Shown: positions 29,420-38,258, counted from the first letter of the stretch. The stretch: DNA of 64,000 nucleotides from CAWHQZ01 sp963831645 (GCA_963831645.1 CAWHQZ010000006.1:310001-374000); one strand, 5' to 3'. The notes: a model not told the origin generated them from the sequence alone. A program made the numbers and translations.

Positions 29420-29857
29420 ATGCATCGGCGTTGCTCCGTTCTCGCGGCAATTTCCCTGCTGGTCGGCGCCTGCTCGAATGGCGGCGATGGGTCGGCATTG
29501 CCCGAATTGGCGGCGCAGCCGTCGAGCGCAAGTCCGGAGATCGAGCAGCTGCAGTTGCCGGAGGGTCCACTGAGCGGCAGCGCCATCAAGACCGTGCTCG
29601 CCGGCAGGACGTGGAACTATGAGAGCGCCACCTACCGGGGCACCATCACCTTCAATGCCGACGGAACCATCGACTATGAGCAATCCGGTGAAGGCCGGGG
29701 CACCGGCCGCTGGCACGTGGCCGGGAGCAAGCTATGTGAAAGTTTCGATCCAGGCCCGGTCATCCCGAAAGGCCGCAAGGCAATGTGCTTCCCCTTTCGC
29801 CGCGCTGGCAGCGATTTCTACGCCGGTTCCACGAGGTTGACCCTGGCGAATTCCTGA
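29420..29857 (+). CDS. hypothetical lipoprotein
   Basis: The 145-residue product has a lipobox LVGAC with Cys at residue 18, so it is a predicted lipoprotein. The mature part contains LAGRTWNYESATYRGTITFNADGTIDYE and GRWHVAGSKLCESFDPG, followed by MCFPFRRAGSDFYAGS. The TFNADGTI and GRW pattern is like small lipocalin-like or DUF-type envelope proteins that fold as a beta barrel. I cannot name the family. It lies after uvrB in the same direction with a gap of about 95 bases. Confidence 0.78.
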   Translation: MHRRCSVLAAISLLVGACSNGGDGSALPELAAQPSSASPEIEQLQLPEGPLSGSAIKTVLAGRTWNYESATYRGTITFNADGTIDYEQSGEGRGTGRWHVAGSKLCESFDPGPVIPKGRKAMCFPFRRAGSDFYAGSTRLTLANS

Positions 29858-30150
29858 ACCCGGCCTCAAGTCACGACCCGCAGGTAACTTCATTTCGCCC
29901 GAAGGGCCGGAGAACTTAAATCGCCGCCACTGACACCGTTCTCGTCAGCAAGAGCGGCCTTGCGAATTTCACCGGAAGCCATCATATAGGCGCCAGCCGG
30001 TGCGCCCCGCGGTGGGGCGTGCCATCTGAAATTGCGGCAAAGTTCATCTCGCCCGCGGGCGTAGTTGCCTTTTCCGGATTTGAGTTGCGGGGCTATCATG
30101 GCGCCGGTCCCCTCACCGGTTTCAGCGCGCCAAACGGAAGAGGAATTGAA
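29858..30150. other. leader region of the first cspA-type gene
   Basis: About 290 bases before the cold-shock gene hold no conserved open frame. A long 5' leader is usual for cspA-type genes, where it folds in a temperature-dependent way, but I could not verify a fold here. The last part gives an AGAGGAA ribosome site. Confidence 0.4.
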
Positions 30151-30363
30151 ATGCGCCAGAATGGCACTGTTAAGTTTTTTAATGTCACCAAGGGCTTCGG
30201 GTTCATAACTCCGGAGGGCGGCGCGAAGGACGTGTTTGTGCACATAACCGCCCTCGAGCGCTCCGGCATCCGGTCGTTGAACGAAGGTCAGAAGGTCTCC
30301 TTCGAAACCGAGAACGACAAGCGTGGCCGCGGTCCTCAGGCGATAAACCTTCAGCTCGGCTGA
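30151..30363 (+). CDS. CspA-type cold-shock protein
   Basis: From the ATG at 30151 (site AGAGGAATTGAA) the product is 70 residues. It is a single cold-shock domain with the RNA-binding motifs KGFGFI and DVFVHI. The start MRQNGTVKFFN is shared with the second copy at 33019. It binds single-stranded RNA or DNA and prevents structure. A strong terminator follows at 30379. A longer in-frame extension upstream does not resemble the family. Confidence 0.95.
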   Translation: MRQNGTVKFFNVTKGFGFITPEGGAKDVFVHITALERSGIRSLNEGQKVSFETENDKRGRGPQAINLQLG

Positions 30364-30378
30364 GTTTTTCGACTTTGC

Positions 30379-30409
30379 AACGCCGCCTCCTGGGAGGCGG
30401 CGTTTTTTT
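30379..30409 (+). terminator. intrinsic terminator of the first csp gene
   Basis: A 12-bp stem (AACGCCGCCTCC with GGAGGCGGCGTT) and a run of seven T follow the cold-shock gene by 15 bases. The last T's fall on the stop codon of the convergent MBL gene (TAA on the minus strand at 30410-30408). Confidence 0.9.
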
Positions 30410-31049
30410 ACTGGAGCAGGAACGGGTTGCTCCGCCGCTCGCGGCCAACTGTCGATGGCTGGCCGTGCCCGCAAAGAAACGCCACATCATCGCCCATCGG
30501 CACGATCTGATCGCGGATCGACCTGAGCAGGGTGGCGTGGTCGCCGCCCGGAAAATCGGTGCGTCCGATAGAGCCGCTGAAGATCACGTCACCAACGATG
30601 GCGATGCGGCAGCGCGGCTCGAAGAATACGATATGCCCCGGCGTGTGGCCGGGACAATGTCTGACTTCGAACGTCAAGGCGCCGACATTGACCTCATCAC
30701 CGTGATCGAGCCAGCGGCCGGGCGTGCAATTGCGCACACCGCTCATTCCGTATTGGCGGGCCTGCTGCTCGAGCTGCGCCAAGAGGAACTGATCCTCCTT
30801 CTGCGGCCCGACGACGGGCACCGAGAGTGCCTCGGACAGCTCCATCGCCCCGCCTGCATGATCGATGTGGCCATGCGTGAGCAGGATCTGTTCAACCGCC
30901 GCGCCCGACTGGGTGATCGCCTTCGAAATGGCATCGACGTCGCCGCCGGGGTCGATGACCGCGCCCTGTTTGGTTTCCTCCTGCCAGATGAGGCAGCAAT
31001 TCTGCTGAAAGGGTGTGACTGGAATGATCAGCGCCTTGGGCGTGGCCAT
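30408..31049 (-). CDS. metallo-beta-lactamase-fold hydrolase (glyoxalase II-like)
   Basis: The start at 31049 gives 213 residues. The metal-binding HGHIDHAGG is the key motif (HxHxDH). The other ligands are seen in CPGHTPGHI, VGDVIFSGSIGRTDFPGGD and CGHGQPSTVGRER. This is the short GloB-like/YcbL form of the family and binds zinc or iron. The substrate might be a thioester, but that is not proven. It is convergent with the csp gene and ends inside its terminator. The DUF922 gene begins 13 bases upstream in the same direction, so the two may be an operon. Confidence 0.92.
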   Translation of the reverse strand: MATPKALIIPVTPFQQNCCLIWQEETKQGAVIDPGGDVDAISKAITQSGAAVEQILLTHGHIDHAGGAMELSEALSVPVVGPQKEDQFLLAQLEQQARQYGMSGVRNCTPGRWLDHGDEVNVGALTFEVRHCPGHTPGHIVFFEPRCRIAIVGDVIFSGSIGRTDFPGGDHATLLRSIRDQIVPMGDDVAFLCGHGQPSTVGRERRSNPFLLQ

Positions 31050-31062
31050 CAAGGTCGGTCGT

Positions 31063-31704
31063 CTACGTTTTTTTCTTCTTTTTCGGCTTGGCGGCAAGAA
31101 GCGTGGAGGTGCGGGATTTCGTCGGCGCGAACGCCTGCTTGATGAATGGATGTCTGGCGAGCCTTTGCTGCTCGGCGTTGTCGAAGGCAAGGTCCCTGGT
31201 CGCCCGGCAAGTGTTCATCTTCTCGATTGCCTTGAGCGCTCTCCGGTTTGCTTCGGGACAGTTTTTGGCGCTGATGGCGTTGACAGCCGCTTCCGTTTCG
31301 GCGGCACATTGCAGCCAGATCGACCGGTGGGTCTCCTCGTGTTTCTTGGCGAACGCGTAGAAGGCGGCGAAGTTCTTGCGTACATCGGCGCCAAGTTTCA
31401 CTCCCTGCTTCAGTTCCGGCAGCCGAATGGTGAAGGTGACGTCAATGGTGAAATTCCGGATCCGGCAGAACGACTCGCCCTGCTGAACAAAAGCGCTGAT
31501 GTTCGGAACCATGGTAATGGAGGCATAGGCGCGATCGCCGCCGACATGCGGGCCGTTGCGCAGCATCGAATTGTAGACACTCTGCGCCGAGGGTCCGGCG
31601 ACGGGATAGTGGACGTATTTCGTGACGGGCGGCCTCGCCGCCGCACTATCGATTGCGAGTACAAATACCACGGCGAAAATTGAAGCGAGACTGCTGAGCT
31701 TCAT
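31063..31704 (-). CDS. DUF922-type predicted zinc protease
   Basis: The start at 31704 gives 213 residues with a signal peptide to about residue 23. The conserved HEETH at the end of AFAKKHEETHRSIWLQCA is a gluzincin-type HExxH zinc motif. Upstream are SITMVPNISAFVQQGESFCRIRNFTIDVTFTI-like segments typical of DUF922 (secreted Rhizobiales proteins). A lysine-rich tail ends the protein. Protease activity is predicted from the motif and is not known. It probably forms an operon with the MBL hydrolase. Confidence 0.85.
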   Translation of the reverse strand: MKLSSLASIFAVVFVLAIDSAAARPPVTKYVHYPVAGPSAQSVYNSMLRNGPHVGGDRAYASITMVPNISAFVQQGESFCRIRNFTIDVTFTIRLPELKQGVKLGADVRKNFAAFYAFAKKHEETHRSIWLQCAAETEAAVNAISAKNCPEANRRALKAIEKMNTCRATRDLAFDNAEQQRLARHPFIKQAFAPTKSRTSTLLAAKPKKKKKT

Positions 31705-31779
31705 GATGTGGCCCCACGGTCGCAAAAAAGCCTAATGTGAGCCTTAGCCGGACGCAATAGCCAACCATTTTGCGAGCCG

Positions 31780-32934
31780 ATGATGGACAGGTCAATTCTG
31801 GCTTTCGCTCGCCGCCACGGCATCCTACTGATGCTGTCTTTGGCGCTGCTCGGCTGCGCGAGCGGGCGGCCGCTCGAACTCGAGGATGTGCGCACCGAGA
31901 CACCCATCGGCGCGGTGGCGCTCCTTGATGCAACCGGACACCCGATCAACGAGTTGGCTTCGCCCTCGCCCCAACCGGAGAAAAAGGACCTGAAAGTTCT
32001 GGCAGTGTCCGGGGGCGGGGCCGATGGCGCCTTCGGGGCAGGCGTTCTCGTCGGTTGGTCGGAAGCCGGCAGCCGGCCGCGCTTCGACATCGTTACCGGG
32101 GTTTCGACGGGAGCCCTCATGGCAAGCCTTGCCTTTGCCGGACCCGAATACGACTTAGTGCTTGAGGAGGCTTACACTAGCGTCAAGAACGACGACATCT
32201 ACGAAAAAAAGATCGTAACCGGCATTTTTTCTGACAGCCTTCTCGACGATACCCCGCTCAAGGAAAAGATCGAAGGCATCGTCACGGAAGAGTTCCTCGC
32301 CCGCGTGGCCGACGAGCATCGATCCGGGCGCCGCTTGTACGTGGCTACGACCAATCTCGATTCCGGAGAAGTCGTGGTCTGGGACATGGGTTTCATCGCC
32401 GCCTCCGACTACAGCAAGCGCGTCGATCTGTTCCAGCGCGTCCTTCGGGCATCCACCGCGGTGCCAGGCATGTTCAGACCGGTCTACATCCAGCCTTCGC
32501 AGGCATCAGAAGCCAAGCAGATGCACGTCGACGGCAGCATCAAGGCGCCGCTGCTCCTTCGTTCCTTCATGCTCAAGCAGCCGGCGCTGAACCGCCAGGT
32601 TTACGTCATCGTCAACGGCCAATTCCGCCAGGCCACCGCCAACCCGGCCGTCAAGCCTGAGGTACTCGATATCTCGCGCAAGTCGATCGAGGAATTGCTG
32701 CGCGGCCTGTTGCACAAGACGGTCTATCAGGCCTACGTGACGGCTCGACAGTCGAAGGCCAGCTTCGCGCTGATCTCAATTCCCGAAAATGTCAGGGCCT
32801 CGCCAAATGGTCTCGCGTTCGACCCTGAGATCATGAAGCGCCTGTTCGAGATCGGCCGGTCCTTCGGTCGCTCCGGCGGCGGCTGGAACAGCGAGCCGCC
32901 ACGGCTGGAAGAGCTCGAACGGATCGGCGGCTAG
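31780..32934 (+). CDS. patatin-like phospholipase, lipoprotein
   Basis: The 384-residue product has a lipobox LLGC with Cys 26, so it is a predicted envelope lipoprotein. The patatin core has the oxyanion loop GGGADGAFG (78-86), the nucleophile GVSTG with Ser 109, and a DG dyad residue in HVDGS (Asp 251). This is the Ser-Asp dyad of patatin phospholipases. The DGG/A position reads DGS, a common variant. It hydrolyses acyl chains from lipids. The gene faces the DUF922 gene across a divergent space of about 75 bases. Confidence 0.93.
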   Translation: MMDRSILAFARRHGILLMLSLALLGCASGRPLELEDVRTETPIGAVALLDATGHPINELASPSPQPEKKDLKVLAVSGGGADGAFGAGVLVGWSEAGSRPRFDIVTGVSTGALMASLAFAGPEYDLVLEEAYTSVKNDDIYEKKIVTGIFSDSLLDDTPLKEKIEGIVTEEFLARVADEHRSGRRLYVATTNLDSGEVVVWDMGFIAASDYSKRVDLFQRVLRASTAVPGMFRPVYIQPSQASEAKQMHVDGSIKAPLLLRSFMLKQPALNRQVYVIVNGQFRQATANPAVKPEVLDISRKSIEELLRGLLHKTVYQAYVTARQSKASFALISIPENVRASPNGLAFDPEIMKRLFEIGRSFGRSGGGWNSEPPRLEELERIGG

Positions 32935-33018
32935 GCTGTTGCCCGCTCTGTCGTGCCCGCTCTTGCGAGGGAGGGGTGTGTGGACCATAATTATGGAGGC
33001 GATGGGAGTTAGGAACGC

Positions 33019-33234
33019 ATGCGCCAGAATGGGACCGTCAAGTTTTTCAATCACGCGAAGGGATTTGGTTTCATCTCTCCGGAAGGCGGCGGCAAGGATG
33101 TCTTCGTACACATCACGGCGGTTCAGCGCTCGGGGATTCCCGAGCTCGCTGAAGGCACCAAGGTCAGCTTCGACGTCGAGCCCGACAATCGCGGCAGGGG
33201 TCCTCAAGCCGTCAATCTTCAGCTCGCGTCCTGA
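33019..33234 (+). CDS. CspA-type cold-shock protein, second copy
   Basis: The 71-residue product matches the copy at 30151 over nearly the whole chain (MRQNGTVKFFN, KGFGFI, DVFVHI, GRGPQAVNLQL). It has the same cold-shock domain. The two copies flank the MBL-DUF922-patatin genes and differ mainly in the middle. No terminator with a U-run was seen after this copy, so it may be transcribed into the next small gene. Confidence 0.95.
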   Translation: MRQNGTVKFFNHAKGFGFISPEGGGKDVFVHITAVQRSGIPELAEGTKVSFDVEPDNRGRGPQAVNLQLAS

Positions 33235-33256
33235 GACGCCCGGCCTCGGACCTCTG

Positions 33257-33532
33257 ATGAACAGGAAAGTGGCCACGGTGGGGTTCCTGCTCGCGGCCAC
33301 CGCCATCGCTCCGCAGGCGACGCTCGCCGGTGCTGAATGCCGATGCCGGCTGTTTGCGGAAAAAGTCGCCATCGGCACGGTCTCCTGCGTCCGGGGCAAG
33401 CTCATGCAGTGCCTGATGTTCCAGAACACGCCTTCCTGGAAAGTGGTCGGCGAGGTCTGTCCGATGGCAGAACAGAATGTCGACCCGCGTGAAAACGTGG
33501 AGAAACCCGCCAAAACACCTTCCCCGTCCTGA
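33257..33532 (+). CDS. small secreted cysteine-containing protein
   Basis: The 91-residue product starts MNRKVATVGFLL with a signal peptide ending at TLAGAE. The mature part has five cysteines in a short stretch (ECRCRLF, VSCVRGKLMQC, GEVCPM) and a Pro-rich tail. Disulfides in the periplasm are likely. I recognise no family. It is followed four bases later by the RNase T2 homologue and so may be cotranscribed with it. Confidence 0.7.
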   Translation: MNRKVATVGFLLAATAIAPQATLAGAECRCRLFAEKVAIGTVSCVRGKLMQCLMFQNTPSWKVVGEVCPMAEQNVDPRENVEKPAKTPSPS

Positions 33533-33536
33533 GAGC

Positions 33537-34232
33537 GTGGCGCCCCGAAGGCTTTATTCGATCGCCTGGCTCGCTTTGGCGCTCGCGGCAGGAGCAGCGG
33601 ATCTCAAAGCAGACGTCCAGCCGCCGTTCGATCATTACGTGCTGGCGTTGTCCTGGTCGCCCACCTATTGCAGCTCATCGGCTGGCGGATCGGACGGGAC
33701 TCAGTGCGGGAGCAGTAAGCGCTTCGCTTTCGTCGTGCACGGCCTGTGGCCGCAATACCGGGTCGGCTGGCCCGAGTTCTGCATGGCCCGGGAAAAATTC
33801 GTCTCCGAGGAACAGATTGCCGGGATGCTGCCGATCATGCCTTCCCCGCGCCTAGTCGTTCACCAATGGAGGAAACACGGCACCTGCTCGGGATTGTCGA
33901 TGGCCGGCTATTTCACGCTCACGAGATCGCTGTTCGCGAGCGTGCGCATACCTGCCCGCTACCTGTCGCCGACCGCCCCAATCGACACGACAGCAGGCGA
34001 AATCGCTTCCGACTTCGTGAAGTCGAACCGCGGCCTCGATTCCTCGATGATCTCCGTGAGTTGCCGCGGCGGCAGCGACCGCGCCCGGTTGTCCGAAGTC
34101 GCCATTTGTTTTTCGGCCGCAGGCAGGTTCACGCCTTGCGGCGTCAATGAGCGCCGCCGATGCAAGGCATCGGGCCTCGTCCTGCCGCCGGCGCGACCAC
34201 AGGCGGCGGCTGGCGATGAGATTGCGAATTAG
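33537..34232 (+). CDS. ribonuclease T2 family protein
   Basis: The likely start is the GTG at 33537, directly after the previous stop, giving 231 residues with a signal-like N-terminus. The two conserved blocks are present: FVVHGLWPQ (His 68) and VVHQWRKHGTCSGL (His 109, His 114). In classical RNase T2 the residue after the first His of the second block is a catalytic Glu; here it is Gln (residue 110). Several cysteines fit the disulfide pattern. RNase T2 enzymes cut RNA in the periplasm. The Glu to Gln change may lower or alter the activity. The amidotransferase gene starts two bases after its stop. Confidence 0.88.
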   Translation: MAPRRLYSIAWLALALAAGAADLKADVQPPFDHYVLALSWSPTYCSSSAGGSDGTQCGSSKRFAFVVHGLWPQYRVGWPEFCMAREKFVSEEQIAGMLPIMPSPRLVVHQWRKHGTCSGLSMAGYFTLTRSLFASVRIPARYLSPTAPIDTTAGEIASDFVKSNRGLDSSMISVSCRGGSDRARLSEVAICFSAAGRFTPCGVNERRRCKASGLVLPPARPQAAAGDEIAN

Positions 34233-34234
34233 AC

Positions 34235-34969
34235 ATGTCCCGCCGGGTCTTGGTGCTTCAGCACATGGACAGCGACACCCCCGGCCGCTTCGGTGACTTC
34301 CTGACTGCCGATGGTTTCACGATGCGCACGGTGATGCTGCATCGCGGGCAACCGATGCCGTCCCTTGCTGGATATGACCTGATGCTCGTGCTCGGCGGTC
34401 CCATGGATGTCTGGGAAGAACAACGCTACCCATGGCTGGCAGCCGAGAAGGAGGCGATCGGCGAGTGGGTAAGAGACAGAGGCAAGCCGTATCTCGGCAT
34501 CTGTCTCGGTCACCAACTCCTGGCCAGCGCGCTCGGCGGCAAAGTCGGGCTCGCACGCATGCAGGAAGTCGGAGCGCACGAGATCGTGTTTACTCCGCAG
34601 ACTACGCCGCATCCGCTCGTGCAGGGGCTGTCGGGGCGAACCAGGGTTGCCCAATGGCATCACTCAGAAGTTCAGCAGGCGCCTGCAGGCGCGGCGTGCC
34701 TGGCGCGGTCCGCGACCACGGCAGTACAGATCATGGCGATCGGCGACATCGCTCTCGGGACTCAGTTCCACGCCGAATGGAAGACCGACTTCATCGCCAG
34801 CTGGGAAAGGCTACCCTCCTACATGGCCGCGCTCGATCGGGAGGTCGGCCCGGGCGCCTATCCCCGGATCAGGATGGAGCTCGGCACGATCATGCCGGAA
34901 TTCGCCGGTGTCGGACGCACTCTCTACGACAACCTGATGAATCGGTCCGGCTTGAGGAAAGCCGCCTGA
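34235..34969 (+). CDS. class I glutamine amidotransferase-like protein
   Basis: The 244-residue product has the nucleophile elbow LGICLGHQ with Cys 90, and the catalytic His in LGTQFHAEWKTDF. It is the free-standing GATase1 type (GuaA N-domain-like) with no synthetase domain. It would hydrolyse glutamine and hand ammonia to a partner, which is not next to it. Its last 46 bases overlap the end of the convergent DMT carrier gene. Confidence 0.9.
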   Translation: MSRRVLVLQHMDSDTPGRFGDFLTADGFTMRTVMLHRGQPMPSLAGYDLMLVLGGPMDVWEEQRYPWLAAEKEAIGEWVRDRGKPYLGICLGHQLLASALGGKVGLARMQEVGAHEIVFTPQTTPHPLVQGLSGRTRVAQWHHSEVQQAPAGAACLARSATTAVQIMAIGDIALGTQFHAEWKTDFIASWERLPSYMAALDREVGPGAYPRIRMELGTIMPEFAGVGRTLYDNLMNRSGLRKAA

Positions 34970-35913
34970 TCGGCGGCAACGCGACCGAACAGCGCCATCA
35001 GAATGACTGCTCCGCCGGCCAGCGTGGTGACCGCGGGTACTTCGGCAAAGGCGAGCCAGACCCAGATCGGAGCGAGAACGGGTTCGGCAAGAGCCAGCAG
35101 CGCCAACTCGGCGGCCGGAACGGTCTTCGAGCCGATGGTGAACAACGCCAGTCCCAACGCCAGCTGTATGGCGCCCATCGCGACGATGACGGCAAAGTTC
35201 CACCAGCCGATGCCGAAATCTCCGGCCCCACCCTGGCGCAGCGGCGTGTCGACAACCAGCATCAGGAAGCAGAAACAGATGAGAAACAGTGCGTTCCAGA
35301 CAATGCTGGCATTCATGTCCGTGTGCTGGCCCCAGCGCAGCAGCACCCCGTAGCATGAGAACGAGAACGCCGAATACAGCGCCAGCACGCTGCCGCTGAA
35401 GCCGCGCAGCGACGTACCCCAGAGCATGATCCCGAGGCCCGCGAGCGCCGCCACCATGGCGATCCAGGTCGTGTGCGACACCTTCTCGCGCAGAATCCAC
35501 CAGCCGAGCAGCGCAGAGCAGAACGGGGCAATTCCCACCATGAAAACTGACTGCGCCACCGTGGTATGGAAGAGCGACAGCATGAACGAGAGCCCGGCAA
35601 GGCCGAGTGCAACTCCCGCAATGACGGCGTTGAAACCCGCCTCGCGAAACACCGCTGCGAAACGACCGCCGTGGCGGGCGCGCATGAACCCGCCGATGAT
35701 GAGAAGGGCGACGAATGAACGATAGAAGACGATCTGCCACGCATCGATGCCGTCGGTGGCACGGGTGAAAAAACCGCCGAGGCTCCAGCAGCAGGCGGCC
35801 AGCAGGACGCAAACGATGCCAACACCATGGGACGGCCCGACGCCGGACAGCCGTTCAGCCTGGGGGTTGCGCGCGGCGGGGTTGCGGGTTTTTGTCGGGC
35901 GGCGGCGTGGCAT
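34924..35913 (-). CDS. EamA/DMT-family exporter
   Basis: The 329-residue product has ten membrane spans in two EamA halves, with the usual GVALGLAGLSFMLSLFHTTVAQS region and a C-terminal half ending FGRVAADQAAFLKPDRF. It is a likely metabolite or amino-acid exporter of the drug/metabolite transporter group. The 3' end overlaps the amidotransferase gene tail-to-tail. The two tandem MFS genes are upstream on the same strand, with 18 bases between. Confidence 0.92.
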   Translation of the reverse strand: MPRRRPTKTRNPAARNPQAERLSGVGPSHGVGIVCVLLAACCWSLGGFFTRATDGIDAWQIVFYRSFVALLIIGGFMRARHGGRFAAVFREAGFNAVIAGVALGLAGLSFMLSLFHTTVAQSVFMVGIAPFCSALLGWWILREKVSHTTWIAMVAALAGLGIMLWGTSLRGFSGSVLALYSAFSFSCYGVLLRWGQHTDMNASIVWNALFLICFCFLMLVVDTPLRQGGAGDFGIGWWNFAVIVAMGAIQLALGLALFTIGSKTVPAAELALLALAEPVLAPIWVWLAFAEVPAVTTLAGGAVILMALFGRVAADQAAFLKPDRFIRLS

Positions 35914-35931
35914 CGGTTTCCCGGGTTGGTT

Positions 35932-37092
35932 TCAGAACGCCCGGTTGAAGGCGGACCGGCCCCCGCTTGCGATGCTGACGATGAACAGTGCGAAGACCGC
36001 GGCAAGAAAATAGGGCAACCCGTCTGGTCCCAACAGGTCCATCGCCCAGCCGCAACCTACGGCTCCGATGAGAGCGCCCGATCCCCACATGGTCGAGAAC
36101 GCGGCCGTGCCCGCTACGAGATCGGTTCCCCTGAAGCGATCGCCCAGGATGGCGAGGCCGACCGTGTAGATGCCGAAACCTGCAGCCCCCATGACGGTAA
36201 CCAACGGCCAGACGGCCGGGGTGCCGATGGCCGCCGGCAGCAACAGGACCAGACCGGTTACCGACAGGAAGCAGGCCGCCATGGTGCCGGCCTTCGACGT
36301 CCGGTCGGCAATCCACCCGATCGGGATCTGGAAGAACACGTTGCCCAGGGCCAGAGCGGTGATGAGCAGCGCCGCCGTGCGCTCATCGAGTCCGTGCTTC
36401 ACGCCGTAGACGGAGAGAAACGCCAGCATCGCGCCGTCGAAGATCGAATGGATGCAGATGGCGAGCAACAACAGCGGCGCCTTGCCGGCGAAGCCGAAAA
36501 TCGAGATCTGCTGCTCATCCAGATCGGTCTCCCTTGCGGTCCGGTCATCGACGAGCGAGATCGGCACCATCGCGGCCAGCAGCACCGCGGCGCCGACCAT
36601 GAACGGAAGCAGCCCTTCGGTGCCGAAAAGCTTGATGACCAGCGGCCCCAGGCCAAAGCTCGCGGAGATAACCGTGGCGTATGCGCCGACGATCCGGGCT
36701 CGCTTACGACCCTCTGCAAACTTCACAACCCAGGCTTCGCTCAGAGCAAACAGGCAGGCGACGGTGGCTCCCTGCACGAACCGCAAGGCGAACCACGCCC
36801 ACAGGGTCGGAATCAGCGGGTAGCTCATGATCACGGTCGCGGTGACCAAAGCTGCCCCCAGCGCAACGTTCCGCGAGCCGTAGCGGCGCGCCAGATGCGG
36901 AATGATCATGCCGGCGACCAGAATGCCTACCGGAGCGGTGGCGGAGTTGAGCCCGATCGTGCTGCTGCTCGTGCCCCAGCTTTCCATGATCAGCGCCAGC
37001 AGCGGAAACATCATGCCGAGCGAGAAGCTGAACACCGCCACGGCGGCGCATGCAGCGATCAGGTTGCGCCATTGTACGGGTTCGCCTTTCAT
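35932..37092 (-). CDS. MFS transporter, second of a tandem pair
   Basis: The start at 37092 gives 386 residues with twelve spans. It is clearly homologous to the gene just upstream: both share SEAWVVKFAEGR or SEAWIVHFAEGP, LPFMVGAAVL or LVGFTMIM, then AILGDRF or AILGDQF, and a final YFLAAVFALF-like span. This is the YcaD/MFS_1-like carrier type. Its start overlaps the upstream stop in ATGA, so the pair is translationally coupled. The substrate is unknown. Confidence 0.92.
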   Translation of the reverse strand: MKGEPVQWRNLIAACAAVAVFSFSLGMMFPLLALIMESWGTSSSTIGLNSATAPVGILVAGMIIPHLARRYGSRNVALGAALVTATVIMSYPLIPTLWAWFALRFVQGATVACLFALSEAWVVKFAEGRKRARIVGAYATVISASFGLGPLVIKLFGTEGLLPFMVGAAVLLAAMVPISLVDDRTARETDLDEQQISIFGFAGKAPLLLLAICIHSIFDGAMLAFLSVYGVKHGLDERTAALLITALALGNVFFQIPIGWIADRTSKAGTMAACFLSVTGLVLLLPAAIGTPAVWPLVTVMGAAGFGIYTVGLAILGDRFRGTDLVAGTAAFSTMWGSGALIGAVGCGWAMDLLGPDGLPYFLAAVFALFIVSIASGGRSAFNRAF

Positions 37093-38258
37093 GGCACGGC
37101 ACGGACCAGCCTGCCGCGCGAGACCGCAAGCAGCAGCACCAGAATGCCGTAGCTCGCCGCGAAGAAATACGGCAACGAGCCGATGCCGAGAGCGTCGACC
37201 ATCAGGCCGGCCAGCGGCGGGCCGACGATGCCGCCGACGCCCCACATCGCTCCGAAAGCGGCCGAGCCTGCAATCAGCTCGGCGCCTTTGAATTGATCGC
37301 CCAGAATTGCCAGGGCGGCCGTGTAGATGGCGTAGGCCGTCGTGCCCATGATGAACATGACCGGCCATAGAAGCCAGCTGTGGACGGCGGTGGGCAGCAG
37401 CAGCGCCAGAAGAATGGTAACGATCGCCGACAGCCACATTATGGAGGCCCGCGGCCAGTGGTCGCCAAGCATGCCGATCGGATATTGCAACAGCGCATTG
37501 CCGGCGATGGCGACACCCAGCGCCCAGCTCGCAACCTGGAGGCTCAAGCCGTTGCGCAAACCGTAGATGGTGAAGAACGACAGCATCACGGCGTCGAAAA
37601 CGGTGGCGGTCGATACTGCAAACAGCAGCAGCGGAGCCCGGCCGACGAAGGTAGCGAAGCTCTGCTGTCCGTCGCTGCGGAAATCGTCGTCATCGAGGCT
37701 CAGGAGCCGCAGCGGCAGATAGGCCGCCATGATCATCGTGAATCCCACCAGCCAGGGCGCCCAGCCGTCGATGTCGACGTAGGGGATGAGCAGCGGGCCG
37801 ACCGCGAACGACAGTGACAGCACGCTGGTGTAGATGCCGGTGATCCGGCCACGGCGCGGCCCCTCGGCGAAGTGGACGATCCATGCTTCGCTCAGCGTGT
37901 AGATGCTGCCGGCGGCGACGCCGAAAGCGAACCGGATGAAAAACCATGCCGGGAGGCTGGGAAAGAGCTTGAAGGCGATCAGCAGCGCGGCGGAAAGCAG
38001 GATCGCGATCTCGGCGACGCGTTTGGCGCCCACCCGCCGAACGATGCCCGGCATGAACGGACCGATAAGGATGATGCCCAGCGGACCCATGGCGGCATTG
38101 AGTCCGATGATCGATGCGCTGACCCCCCGCTTCTCGAGCAGCAGCGATAGAAGTGGCAGCGTCAGCCCCATCGCCACATCTACGGCGCTGATAGTCGCAA
38201 TCGCCGCGACGAGGTTTGACCATCGCGGCTGCGCCGTTGCATCTTTCCCCCCACGCAT
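37089..38258 (-). CDS. MFS transporter, first of a tandem pair
   Basis: The 389-residue product has twelve spans and is a paralogue of the following gene. A short polar N-terminus (MRGGKDATAQPRW) precedes span 1. The central loop is polar (SLDDDDFRSDGQQ). The coupled arrangement is often a sign of two halves or of a heteromeric carrier, but a simple duplication is as likely. The hemF gene lies 53 bases downstream of the divergent space, on the same strand and upstream in transcription. Confidence 0.92.
   Translation of the reverse strand: MRGGKDATAQPRWSNLVAAIATISAVDVAMGLTLPLLSLLLEKRGVSASIIGLNAAMGPLGIILIGPFMPGIVRRVGAKRVAEIAILLSAALLIAFKLFPSLPAWFFIRFAFGVAAGSIYTLSEAWIVHFAEGPRRGRITGIYTSVLSLSFAVGPLLIPYVDIDGWAPWLVGFTMIMAAYLPLRLLSLDDDDFRSDGQQSFATFVGRAPLLLFAVSTATVFDAVMLSFFTIYGLRNGLSLQVASWALGVAIAGNALLQYPIGMLGDHWPRASIMWLSAIVTILLALLLPTAVHSWLLWPVMFIMGTTAYAIYTAALAILGDQFKGAELIAGSAAFGAMWGVGGIVGPPLAGLMVDALGIGSLPYFFAASYGILVLLLAVSRGRLVRAVP

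Noticed and set aside
34924..34969. Overlap of the amidotransferase and DMT genes as an error
   Set aside because: Both C-termini are sensible to the last codon, so a 46-base tail-to-tail overlap is taken as real.
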